A stretch of 64,000 bases of DNA from JACSRF01 sp964504445 (lineage in GTDB: Bacteria; Chloroflexota; Anaerolineae; Promineifilales; Promineifilaceae). Where the stretch lies: NCBI GenBank assembly GCA_964504445.1, contig CAZDEO010000012.1, positions 1-64,000 of the forward strand, written 5' to 3'. The notes below the pieces were generated by a model, which was not told the DNA's origin, ran no database searches, and saw only the letters and a list, made by a program, of their open reading frames with translations. The position numbers and the translations under genes were made by a program. Shown here in pieces: positions 7,787 through 14,311 of the stretch; the stretch's first letter is position 1; each line of letters begins with the position of its first letter.

Positions 7787-8165
7787 ACCGTCCCCGTCGC
7801 GCCGCGTCGCGGACGGCTTGCAGGTTCATGATTTCGGCCACCTCGAAGCGGGGGGGCAGGCTTTCTGGCACGGGGCGCAGGCGAATGCAGGCGGGGAAGT
7901 ACCCCATACGGCCGTGACATTCGGCCACTAACAACACGGCACTAAAGTTAAGCGATGGCGGGTTGATGAGGATGGCCTCGTTTTGCCATTGCGCGGGGGT
8001 GAGGCCGGCCGCGTCCACCAGTTTGGCGACTTGGGGAATGAGCGGATCCTGCACCTGTATCTGGCTGGGCAGTTCGATGGTCTGGCTGATGGCTTGGCCG
8101 GTGATGGCTTCGATTTGGGCCAGTTGGTCAGGGTTGAGGGGGTGGGCGAAGTTGAGAAGGATCAT
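7785..8165 (-). CDS. csx15: CRISPR-associated protein Csx15
   Basis: The 126-aa protein opens MILLNFAHPLNPDQLAQIEA. It has a Q-x-P-L-I-P-Q-V-A-K-L-V-D-A-A-G-L segment, LINPPSL and the ending FEVAEIMNLQAVRDAARRGR. I recognise this pattern as the Csx15 family found beside type III systems; recent work connects Csx15 with binding of cyclic oligoadenylate (recalled, not checked). It would act as a signal sponge or ring-nuclease relative that damps the Cas10 alarm. A 134-bp second copy of its 3' end lies at 6802-6935. It diverges from the 8247-8970 module. Confidence 0.75.
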   Translation of the reverse strand: MILLNFAHPLNPDQLAQIEAITGQAISQTIELPSQIQVQDPLIPQVAKLVDAAGLTPAQWQNEAILINPPSLNFSAVLLVAECHGRMGYFPACIRLRPVPESLPPRFEVAEIMNLQAVRDAARRGR

Positions 8166-8184
8166 AGTTGGGTCTCCAATTGGC

Positions 8185-8213
8185 TTGACGTGCCTATAGG
8201 CTGTTTGTATGAT
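8185..8213 (+). promoter_or_regulatory. Strong sigma-70-type promoter for the TumE-like module
   Basis: TTGACG (8185-8190) and TATGAT (8208-8213) with an ideal 17-bp spacer lie 33 bases before the ATG at 8247. They fall in the divergent gap between csx15 and this module. Confidence 0.7.
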
Positions 8214-8246
8214 GGGTTGATAAACTGGATTTGTTGAGGTGAATTC

Positions 8247-8546
8247 ATGACAACGCTTACTTTAAGTGATATTTTGGATGATTTGCAAACGGCCGAACAA
8301 GGGTTGCATAAATTTGAGCGGCGGTACTGGTTGAGTTCAGATCATTTTTACGATCTATACAGTCAAGGCTTACTAGACGATGGCGAACAGAGCGAAGAGT
8401 TTGCCGAATGGGCCGGGCATTATAAGTTGTGGCAGAAGCGGCAAAAGGCGCTAAAGCAAATTTCCGATGACCGATTAAGCAAGTTGCGACAAAATGATCC
8501 ATCTCAGGTGCGCTTGCATCCGGCAGAACCATTTGTGAGCCTGTAA
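8247..8546 (+). CDS. Small acidic protein, candidate antitoxin partner of the TumE-like toxin
   Basis: I do not recognise the family. The 99-aa protein is acidic and mostly helical (TLSDILDDLQTAEQGLHKFERRYW, then SEEFAEWAGHYKLWQKRQKALKQ). It ends one base before the next ORF and shares its promoter. The small acidic upstream gene plus TumE/DUF6516-like partner is the usual layout of a toxin-antitoxin pair. The classical TumA partner is an Xre HTH protein, and no HTH is evident here. A GAGG lies before the ATG. Confidence 0.6.
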   Translation: MTTLTLSDILDDLQTAEQGLHKFERRYWLSSDHFYDLYSQGLLDDGEQSEEFAEWAGHYKLWQKRQKALKQISDDRLSKLRQNDPSQVRLHPAEPFVSL

Positions 8547-8547
8547 C

Positions 8548-8970
8548 ATGTCTCGCTTTTCTCGCGCCGATTACGAACAATTGCTTTACTCCTTGCCGGA
8601 GCAGTATGCGGAAATCACGCACAGCACACTCCGCTTGTATACCAACAGTGCTAAAACAGCTTTTGTGCGGGGAAGCGTTTATTTTGGACAAACTTTGGAA
8701 CTCCGCATTTTTGAGTATCTTGACTTGAGCGATGGTGAGATTTTAGATTATAGTTACGCCGTTTACGCACAAGGCGAAAAAATACGTTGGTATGATCCGC
8801 AACCTCATCCTGAAAATCCCGTGTTAGCCAGCACGTTTCCCCATCACTTCCACACCGAACCAGATATCAAGCATAATCGTCAGCCTGCGCCCGGTATTAG
8901 TTTTACGCCGCCTAATGTGCCGCAATTGATTGCGGATTGCTTGGCGTTAAAAGAAAGTGGGCAAAGTTGA
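8548..8970 (+). CDS. TumE-like toxin (DUF6516 family)
   Basis: The 140-aa protein has the DUF6516/TumE layout: an early R-G-S-V-Y-F-G-Q-T-L-E-L-R-I-F-E-Y-L segment, Y-S-Y-A-V-Y-A-Q-G-E-K-I-R-W-Y-D, then N-P, P-H-H-F-H and a final N-V-P-Q-L-I. The His cluster near residues 99-102 is characteristic. The toxic target of the family is not established to my knowledge. It starts one base after the upstream ORF, so translation is likely coupled. It ends with TGA, showing TGA is an ordinary stop in this genome. Confidence 0.7.
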   Translation: MSRFSRADYEQLLYSLPEQYAEITHSTLRLYTNSAKTAFVRGSVYFGQTLELRIFEYLDLSDGEILDYSYAVYAQGEKIRWYDPQPHPENPVLASTFPHHFHTEPDIKHNRQPAPGISFTPPNVPQLIADCLALKESGQS

Positions 8971-8976
8971 GGGGGA

Positions 8977-9972
8977 TCATGGGGTGGTAGTTAAGTCTAA
9001 CTTTTCCGTTTCTAACCAGTCGCTATTTTTTGCCAACTCCTCAATATTGATTTGCCGCTCTTGTGTCGTTTGCAAAATTTCTTGATAGGGTCGAATAACA
9101 TTCCACTGGGGACCAATAACATACTTGTGTTGTTCATCTACCTCTTGAATAAGTCCTTGCTTCCACATGGGAGAAAGATAGCCATGATGAAACAAGTCGT
9201 ATGATATCCCCTGTACTACATTCCAATACTGACTATCGTTCAACAAAAAGCTATACAAATCTTTACCACTTATAGGTTCCCCTTCTATTTTTTCCATTAC
9301 ATCTAACATAGCTTTTGTAATCCGACTTAACGCTAATGGCATTGTCAATATCTCAACCCAGTACCCATCTTCGGAAGAATAGCGGATACATTTTTCTGCC
9401 CGGTCGTCTTCCGCTTGAACATAGTATTGGCGAGCAACTGCGCCAGATAAAGAGGCTCCAAGTTGTAGCGCATAATTAATGACGTTAGTGCCACCTGTTA
9501 GATTAGTCCACTTTTCCTTTCCTTGGCCTCCCGCGCTTTCTAACGCATTTACTATTTGAATAACACGTTCATAAGTTGATCGTAGGTTTCGTCGTTCTAC
9601 TTCACACCAGAATATTGATAATTCTGGGCGTTGAAATTTGTACTCTTGGGCAATCTGGCGCAAGTATTTCCGCAGCAATGGTTTTGCCTCTCCGCCGTTC
9701 AATTCTTTGCCTTGTGAACTAGCCGCTCGATTATCAATAAACGATCTGATTTTTAGTTGGCCGGAGAGAACTTCAGGTGTAGAGAAGAAAATTAGGCCTT
9801 GTATTCCGCCTTTGTTGCTTGTGCCTTCTTGCCGGTGTCGAGCTTCTCCCGATAAACCGAAAAAATTCTGGTCATTATCATTCCAGCGATGGTAACGGTG
9901 TAAAAGAAATGACATCGGCCCAGTAATTGCACCGATTGATGTGCCTAAACCCATAAGATGATAAACACCCAT
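8977..9972 (-). CDS. CARF-like CRISPR accessory protein of unassigned family
   Basis: From the ATG at 9972 (AGGAG upstream; MGVYHLMGLGTSIGAITGP) the protein is 331 aa. A nucleotide-binding CARF-type motif, NLTGGTNVINYAL, lies at about 157-169. This matches the L-T-G-G-T-K strand-turn of CARF/SAVED-type cyclic oligoadenylate sensors. I see no HEPN R-x4-6-H motif and no PD-D/ExK nuclease motif. The C-terminal ~110 residues (GKDLYSFLLND through KYVIGPQWNVI) read like a winged helix. The gene follows the Phd/PIN module on the same strand and belongs to the type III-A neighbourhood, so it is probably a signal-responsive effector or regulator. Confidence 0.55.
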   Translation of the reverse strand: MGVYHLMGLGTSIGAITGPMSFLLHRYHRWNDNDQNFFGLSGEARHRQEGTSNKGGIQGLIFFSTPEVLSGQLKIRSFIDNRAASSQGKELNGGEAKPLLRKYLRQIAQEYKFQRPELSIFWCEVERRNLRSTYERVIQIVNALESAGGQGKEKWTNLTGGTNVINYALQLGASLSGAVARQYYVQAEDDRAEKCIRYSSEDGYWVEILTMPLALSRITKAMLDVMEKIEGEPISGKDLYSFLLNDSQYWNVVQGISYDLFHHGYLSPMWKQGLIQEVDEQHKYVIGPQWNVIRPYQEILQTTQERQINIEELAKNSDWLETEKLDLTTTP

Positions 9973-10036
9973 TATGAAATCTCCTGTAGTTTGGTTTTGA
10001 GCCAGCCGAGGGCAACGGCCGTTGCCCAAAAGTGGC

Positions 10037-10054
10037 GCGATTTTCCAAAATCGC
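10037..10054. repeat. Perfect palindrome, 8-bp arms (GCGATTTT/AAAATCGC)
   Basis: The arms are separated by CC. It sits between the PIN toxin stop and the CARF-like gene. It has the same CGATTTT...AAAATCG core as the element at 4258. Confidence 0.7.
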
Positions 10055-10062
10055 CTCTCGTT

Positions 10063-10452
10063 CTATTCGTACAACTCAACCGCTAACTGAGTTGCTAACA
10101 GGTTGGCTAACTGCTTGTCACGGGTTAGCAGGGTTAAATCGGCGGTAACGGCCGTTGCCGCAATAAACGCATCCATCCAACCCAAACCAATGGCATGGTA
10201 TTGTTGCATCCATTCGCCCGCCAAACGGCCAGCCTCCGAACGGAGCGGTAAGATGACAAAGTGGGCAAATAAGGCGTTGTGCTTTTCCATTTCGCCAGCC
10301 CGTAAGCCCCGCCACAGTTCCGCTTCGCTGATAACCGAGATGTAGGTCAGTTGGCTCGCTTTGATGTAGGCGTCGAAATACGGTTTGACGCGGGGGCGGC
10401 CTTTGTAGATGTCAATCAACGCGCCGGTGTCGAATAGCAGTTCCTTACTCAT
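10063..10452 (-). CDS. vapC: PIN-domain toxin (VapC-like)
   Basis: The 129-aa PIN ribonuclease opens LLFDTGALIDIYKGR (first catalytic Asp). A Glu sits in SVISEAELWRGL, Asp in LGWMDAFIAATAV, and a final Asp in LLTRDKQ. These are all four acidic positions of the VapC active site. The start ATG overlaps the Phd antitoxin stop by 8 nt, so the pair is translationally coupled. It is one of three toxin modules inside the CRISPR locus. Confidence 0.9.
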   Translation of the reverse strand: MSKELLFDTGALIDIYKGRPRVKPYFDAYIKASQLTYISVISEAELWRGLRAGEMEKHNALFAHFVILPLRSEAGRLAGEWMQQYHAIGLGWMDAFIAATAVTADLTLLTRDKQLANLLATQLAVELYE

Positions 10453-10732
10453 TTTGCCAGTTGCTCTCCCAATTCGTTCGCCCTTCGGCTAACCAATCAT
10501 CGCCAATGTCGGGTCGGTTAGCCCACAGACCAAAAGCAGAATCGAGTAAGGCGGCATCGTCAACGACCAAATTTGACGATGGTTGCAGGGCTTGCCAAGC
10601 GGCAATGCTGACTAGCACGGCCACTGGTTTGCCGTCGCGTTCGATGATAATCGGGTCATCTGATTGTGTCACCTGACGCAAAACACGGCCGAAACGGTTT
10701 TTGACTTCGGTAGCAGGAATAGCGCTGTTCAT
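10445..10732 (-). CDS. Phd/YefM-family antitoxin
   Basis: The sequence begins MNSAIPATEVKNRFGRVLRQV, followed by D-D-P-I-I-I-E-R-D-G-K-P-V-A-V-L-V-S, the DNA-binding Phd/YefM domain. The C-terminal half would neutralise the PIN toxin. I chose the ATG at 10732 because GAGG precedes it; a GTG at 10738 is in frame. The gene overlaps vapC by 8 nt. The twin TTAGCTAA operator just upstream fits autorepression. Confidence 0.88.
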   Translation of the reverse strand: MNSAIPATEVKNRFGRVLRQVTQSDDPIIIERDGKPVAVLVSIAAWQALQPSSNLVVDDAALLDSAFGLWANRPDIGDDWLAEGRTNWESNWQNE

Positions 10733-10742
10733 AAACACCTCG

Positions 10743-10770
10743 TTAGCTAATATATTTAGCTAATAGTATA
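10743..10770 (-). promoter_or_regulatory. Phd/PIN promoter with twin TTAGCTAA operator
   Basis: Two copies of the palindrome TTAGCTAA (10743-10750 and 10756-10763) are spaced 13 bp apart. A -10 element TATACT reads on the minus strand at 10770-10765, so the start point falls inside the operator. This is the expected layout for autoregulation by a Phd dimer pair. Confidence 0.65.
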
Positions 10771-10818
10771 GATGATGGCAGAAACGGCCGTCAATGGGAG
10801 GGTGTTGGATTGATCACC

Positions 10819-11955
10819 TTATGGCACCAGTTTGATTTTGAGCCAGCCGAGGGGCACGGCCGTTGCCCCCCCACGTAACACCAATTTCCGACTAGATGGG
10901 AACAGATCGCTGGGCTGATATGCCTTGCGGCTACGACTGAGACGGTAATCTTTTACTAAACGGGCAAACTGCGTTTTGTTCTTTTGCAGGAGGCCACCCA
11001 ATGTTTTACTTCCCCAGCCAGTTCCCCAACCTACCTGCAAGAGAAATTCATCTTTTGCCAGGTTGCCAAATTCATTATTGATAAGCCGGTGGTAAAAAAC
11101 TTGGGTGGCACGAGGAGCTTTTTTAGCCTGAATGTATTCAGCCTCTGTTAACAAACGATGACGAGCGTACTCACGCCCTAAGCTGGCTAACTTATCCAGC
11201 CATTGGCGTTGTCCTTCCCAACCGAGTTGTCTGGCAATGCCGGGCTGGAAACCATACTCATCAATGGTAAGGGGTACGGTAAATGTTGTTCCTTCGCGGA
11301 TGGTTTCCAAATCGAGATTGAGGCCAGACTGCTGTTGTCTGGCAGTAGGGAAGACGTTCACTCCTTCTAAGCGTAGGCTTTCGGCTGGTATAGCGGGACT
11401 ATCGGCGACTTGCAAAGCGCGGAGCCAATCGTGATTGGGATCACGGCCAAAGAGGGCTTTTTCTAATGGTTGGGCAGCCCAACTGCGGCTTGATTTCAGC
11501 GATTGTAGGTCTGGGGTTTGTTTTTGCGTGGTGTAGATGCTATGGGCAATCATGGTCCGCAACGCCCCTTTGAGCGAGGAGCCGGGCAGATACGGCCGTC
11601 CATACACATCCTTGATCTGTTCGCTAATTTCTCTCATGTGGGGTTCGCCGTGCAAAATGTAACGGAAAACAGGGCTACCTTCGCGGAAATCCCCCTTTTC
11701 TAGCCAGCCCGCCCGTTCTAGATCGGGCAAGGACATGCCCATGAGGGTGTCGGTAATGGTGGCTAAATCTGCGCCCTTGTCTTTTTCAGCGCGGGTTAGG
11801 ACGAGGTCAAACAGGGCGGAGGGGTTGATGACGTAAACACGGCCGTTACGCGCCACCCAGTCAAAATCACGCAATAATTTTTGCCCACTGCTCACATGCA
11901 GAGGGGATAGCACCGTTATTTCGGCGTTGAGTTTGGTGTGTAGTTTAGTTGTCAT
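10819..11955 (-). CDS. csm5: Csm5, type III-A RAMP subunit
   Basis: Csm5 caps the 3' end of the crRNA in the type III-A Csm complex. The 378-aa protein from ATG 11955 begins MTTKLHTKLNAEITVLSPLHVSSG. It has the RAMP motif R-P-Y-L-P-G-S-S-L-K-G-A-L-R-T near residue 120 and a late G-W-G-T-G-W-G-S-K-T glycine loop. All are typical of Csm5. It overlaps the csm4 stop by 11 nt and is last in the csm operon. Confidence 0.92.
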   Translation of the reverse strand: MTTKLHTKLNAEITVLSPLHVSSGQKLLRDFDWVARNGRVYVINPSALFDLVLTRAEKDKGADLATITDTLMGMSLPDLERAGWLEKGDFREGSPVFRYILHGEPHMREISEQIKDVYGRPYLPGSSLKGALRTMIAHSIYTTQKQTPDLQSLKSSRSWAAQPLEKALFGRDPNHDWLRALQVADSPAIPAESLRLEGVNVFPTARQQQSGLNLDLETIREGTTFTVPLTIDEYGFQPGIARQLGWEGQRQWLDKLASLGREYARHRLLTEAEYIQAKKAPRATQVFYHRLINNEFGNLAKDEFLLQVGWGTGWGSKTLGGLLQKNKTQFARLVKDYRLSRSRKAYQPSDLFPSSRKLVLRGGATAVPLGWLKIKLVP

Positions 11956-13024
11956 CACGCGCAACTCCTATGGGGAAGGCTAGTCCGTAGCGGTAAACGT
12001 CATGGGGGGCATTGGGTGGGGTGACGTTGACGAGATCGCCATAATGGGAACGGCCGTTGCCCACAAAACATGATCCCTCAGCCAGCATCCGCACCGTCTG
12101 ATGACGCAAACTACCATTTTCCGGCGACCCCAACCAACCGCGCCGTAAAAGCAAGGTGTAACTGGCGTTTTCGCCCAAAACGCCCTCCCGCACTTCTGCT
12201 TCAGTTGGATGGTATGGCGAAAGGGTGAGTTGCTGTTTGCCACTGCTGGCGGGTAACGACTCGCCAGCGACTGAGTGGAGTGTAAACTGTCCATAGCCAG
12301 CACTTCGTTCTCCCCCAATACCGGCATCTCCCAATGATTCGAGCGCGGCTGTCACGCTGTCGCGCCAATTCTCATCCAGCCAGCGCACAGCCAACCACAA
12401 CCCGCTACCCGGCGCAAATTGCACCCGCCCACTGTGGTAAATTTGTGAACTACTGGTAGCGCGGTCAATGGTTACGCGGGGCACAGGCTCTTCATACCAA
12501 AACGCTTCACGCCCCTTTTTGCTTAAGCGCATTTCTTTAAGCGTGGCAAAGATGGGTTGGCGTTCGGCCGTTGTCACCCATATCTCCTTGTCTTGCAACA
12601 GGTTTTCCGCTTGCTGTTCCTTGCTGACATCTTCGCCACGTAGCCAGCCGGCAAAGAGCGATTCTGACACCAGTGCGACTTTCTTAAACCCTTTGTCTGT
12701 CGGTTGACTGCCTTCATCATGATCTCGCCCCTTTAAGGCAGGGTCTGGACGGGGATACAGGCGCAGTCGGTGATCGCCAAGCCCTAAATACGGAAAAGCA
12801 GAGGAAAGCAGAATAGGCGGCATGGCTGATGGGTTGTTTGCGCTAGGGAAGGCGTGCAGAAACTCCATCAATGTTTCTTCGCCATAAAGTGCCCGTAGCT
12901 CCAGGCAAAGCGCGGCAAAAAGCGTGTCGGCTCGCGGCCATGTGCGGCTAGACTCTACCCCCACGCCAGCTTCGCCAAAGTGGAAGGGGCCATTAGCCTC
13001 CAAATAGTAGATGGTACTGTTCAT
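11945..13024 (-). CDS. csm4: Csm4, type III-A RAMP subunit
   Basis: Csm4 binds the 5' handle of the crRNA and contacts Cas10. The 359-aa protein starts at ATG 13024 (GTG 13027 is possible; AAGGGGGCGG upstream). The N-terminus F-H-F-G-E-A-G-V-G-V-E-S-S-R-T-W-P-R-A-D-T-L-F-A-A-L and the glycine loop G-I-G-G-E-R-S-A-G-Y-G-Q-F are family hallmarks. It begins 10 nt after the csm3 stop and overlaps csm5. Confidence 0.92.
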   Translation of the reverse strand: MNSTIYYLEANGPFHFGEAGVGVESSRTWPRADTLFAALCLELRALYGEETLMEFLHAFPSANNPSAMPPILLSSAFPYLGLGDHRLRLYPRPDPALKGRDHDEGSQPTDKGFKKVALVSESLFAGWLRGEDVSKEQQAENLLQDKEIWVTTAERQPIFATLKEMRLSKKGREAFWYEEPVPRVTIDRATSSSQIYHSGRVQFAPGSGLWLAVRWLDENWRDSVTAALESLGDAGIGGERSAGYGQFTLHSVAGESLPASSGKQQLTLSPYHPTEAEVREGVLGENASYTLLLRRGWLGSPENGSLRHQTVRMLAEGSCFVGNGRSHYGDLVNVTPPNAPHDVYRYGLAFPIGVARDDN

Positions 13025-13034
13025 CACCGCCCCC

Positions 13035-13862
13035 TTACTGGTTTTGGTATGCGGTACGCGGGATTACGTCATTCGCCCATGCTTGAATGGCCTCTTTTTG
13101 TTGCAGAAGGTCATAAACCGTTTGGGCTTCACCTTGCCAGCTATGTTCTTGCCCATACCCACCGCTGGCACGGGTAGAGCGGGCTTTGAGTTGCACGTTT
13201 TGGAATTGGATTTTGCCACCGCCCCGTGAACCGGCCCCACCCAAGTAGTCATCTTCCAACAACTGCATCGCTTCAATGACATGGATAAAGCGGGCGAGAT
13301 CGCCTTCTTCGTAGATGGAGAAGACCATCTCAAAGCCGGTAAAGATGGTTCCGGCCGGGACACGCTCGATTGGGCGTGGGGTTGCGGCCGAAGTCACGCG
13401 GTCAATGGCTGCTTCCCATTTAACTTCGGCGTAAGGCAAATCCGTTCGCGCTTGTTTGAGTTCTTCAGCACTTTGATCTGATAAAAACACATCGCGCACA
13501 ATTAAGCGGGTGGGAGAAGAAAAAGGTTTTTCTCCGGGGACACCATAAATTTGGCAAACCGTGCAAAATTTATACTCATTGGACTCTTGGCAAATATGTA
13601 TTTTGACTTCTTTGCCTTTGGTGCGGTTAAGATAATAATTTTGTTCTGCCCCTGTGGTTTTTTCCCACAAGGAGCGCATTTTGCCGCGCAAAGAAGAACC
13701 GGGGATGTACGGTTTATCTGTTAAGGAATCCCGTATAATAGGATTATCTACCCCACCAATAGATACGGTTGCTTGTGACCCAATGTGCAAACCGGTTAGC
13801 GTTAAGATGTTGCCTTGAATGAATATACGGCCGTACAAGTTCACTGTTTTTTCGTCACTCAT
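13035..13862 (-). CDS. csm3: Csm3, type III-A backbone RNase
   Basis: Csm3 repeats along the crRNA and cuts target RNA every six bases. The catalytic Asp is present as D39 in SIGGVDNPIIRD. It is followed by K-P-Y-I-P-G-S-S-L-R-G-K-M-R and the C-terminal glycine loop L-G-G-A-G-S-R-G-G-G-K-I. A Cys pair in FCTVCQIYG matches the family zinc site. At 275 aa it is slightly long for the family. Start ATG 13862, 12 nt after csm2. Target RNA cleavage should therefore be intact. Confidence 0.94.
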   Translation of the reverse strand: MSDEKTVNLYGRIFIQGNILTLTGLHIGSQATVSIGGVDNPIIRDSLTDKPYIPGSSLRGKMRSLWEKTTGAEQNYYLNRTKGKEVKIHICQESNEYKFCTVCQIYGVPGEKPFSSPTRLIVRDVFLSDQSAEELKQARTDLPYAEVKWEAAIDRVTSAATPRPIERVPAGTIFTGFEMVFSIYEEGDLARFIHVIEAMQLLEDDYLGGAGSRGGGKIQFQNVQLKARSTRASGGYGQEHSWQGEAQTVYDLLQQKEAIQAWANDVIPRTAYQNQ

Positions 13863-13874
13863 CTGATTTTCCTC

Positions 13875-14306
13875 CTAATTTTTTGCGCCGTTAGCGGTGT
13901 GATAAGCCACAATCGCCTCAAAAAAATCTACAAAGCGTTGGAAGTTCTCCCGATTCCCTTTGACTAAATCAATGGCCGGAGTAAGTACGTTTTTCAAGCC
14001 TTCAACAGAAGGCTCACGCTTGGCTTGGTAGGCGAGGCGCGGCTTAATCAACAAAAGCTGGCGCATGGCCTCATCGGCTTCCTTTGGGTCGGTACTACGT
14101 CTTGACCAACCCAAATCAATCTGGCGTACCGCGCCAAAAATGTTGCGAATTTGGGCTTTGGTCAAGCCGTCATTCACCAAATCTTTGCCTATTTCTTCGG
14201 CTTTTGTGACCAATAGTTCGGTATTCCCTTGCATGATGATGGCTTTGGCGTCAGCATCCGACAAAGCTGTGGTACGTGTTCTGTTTTGTGAACGATATTG
14301 TCCCAT
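13875..14306 (-). CDS. csm2: Csm2, type III-A small subunit
   Basis: This 143-aa all-helical protein lies between cas10 and csm3, where csm2 always sits. The segment L-T-K-A-Q-I-R-N-I-F-G-A-V-R-Q-I and the later L-L-L-I-K-P-R-L-A-Y-Q-A-K-R are the conserved helices of the Csm2 family. It would line the belly of the complex beside the crRNA-target duplex. It starts 5 nt after the cas10 stop. Confidence 0.9.
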   Translation of the reverse strand: MGQYRSQNRTRTTALSDADAKAIIMQGNTELLVTKAEEIGKDLVNDGLTKAQIRNIFGAVRQIDLGWSRRSTDPKEADEAMRQLLLIKPRLAYQAKREPSVEGLKNVLTPAIDLVKGNRENFQRFVDFFEAIVAYHTANGAKN

Positions 14307-14311
14307 CTGTG

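Noticed and set aside
6802..7920. A 372-residue minus-strand ORF
   Set aside because: It is the antisense of the DUF104/PIN operon fused to the csx15 fragment and matches no family except in the fragment.
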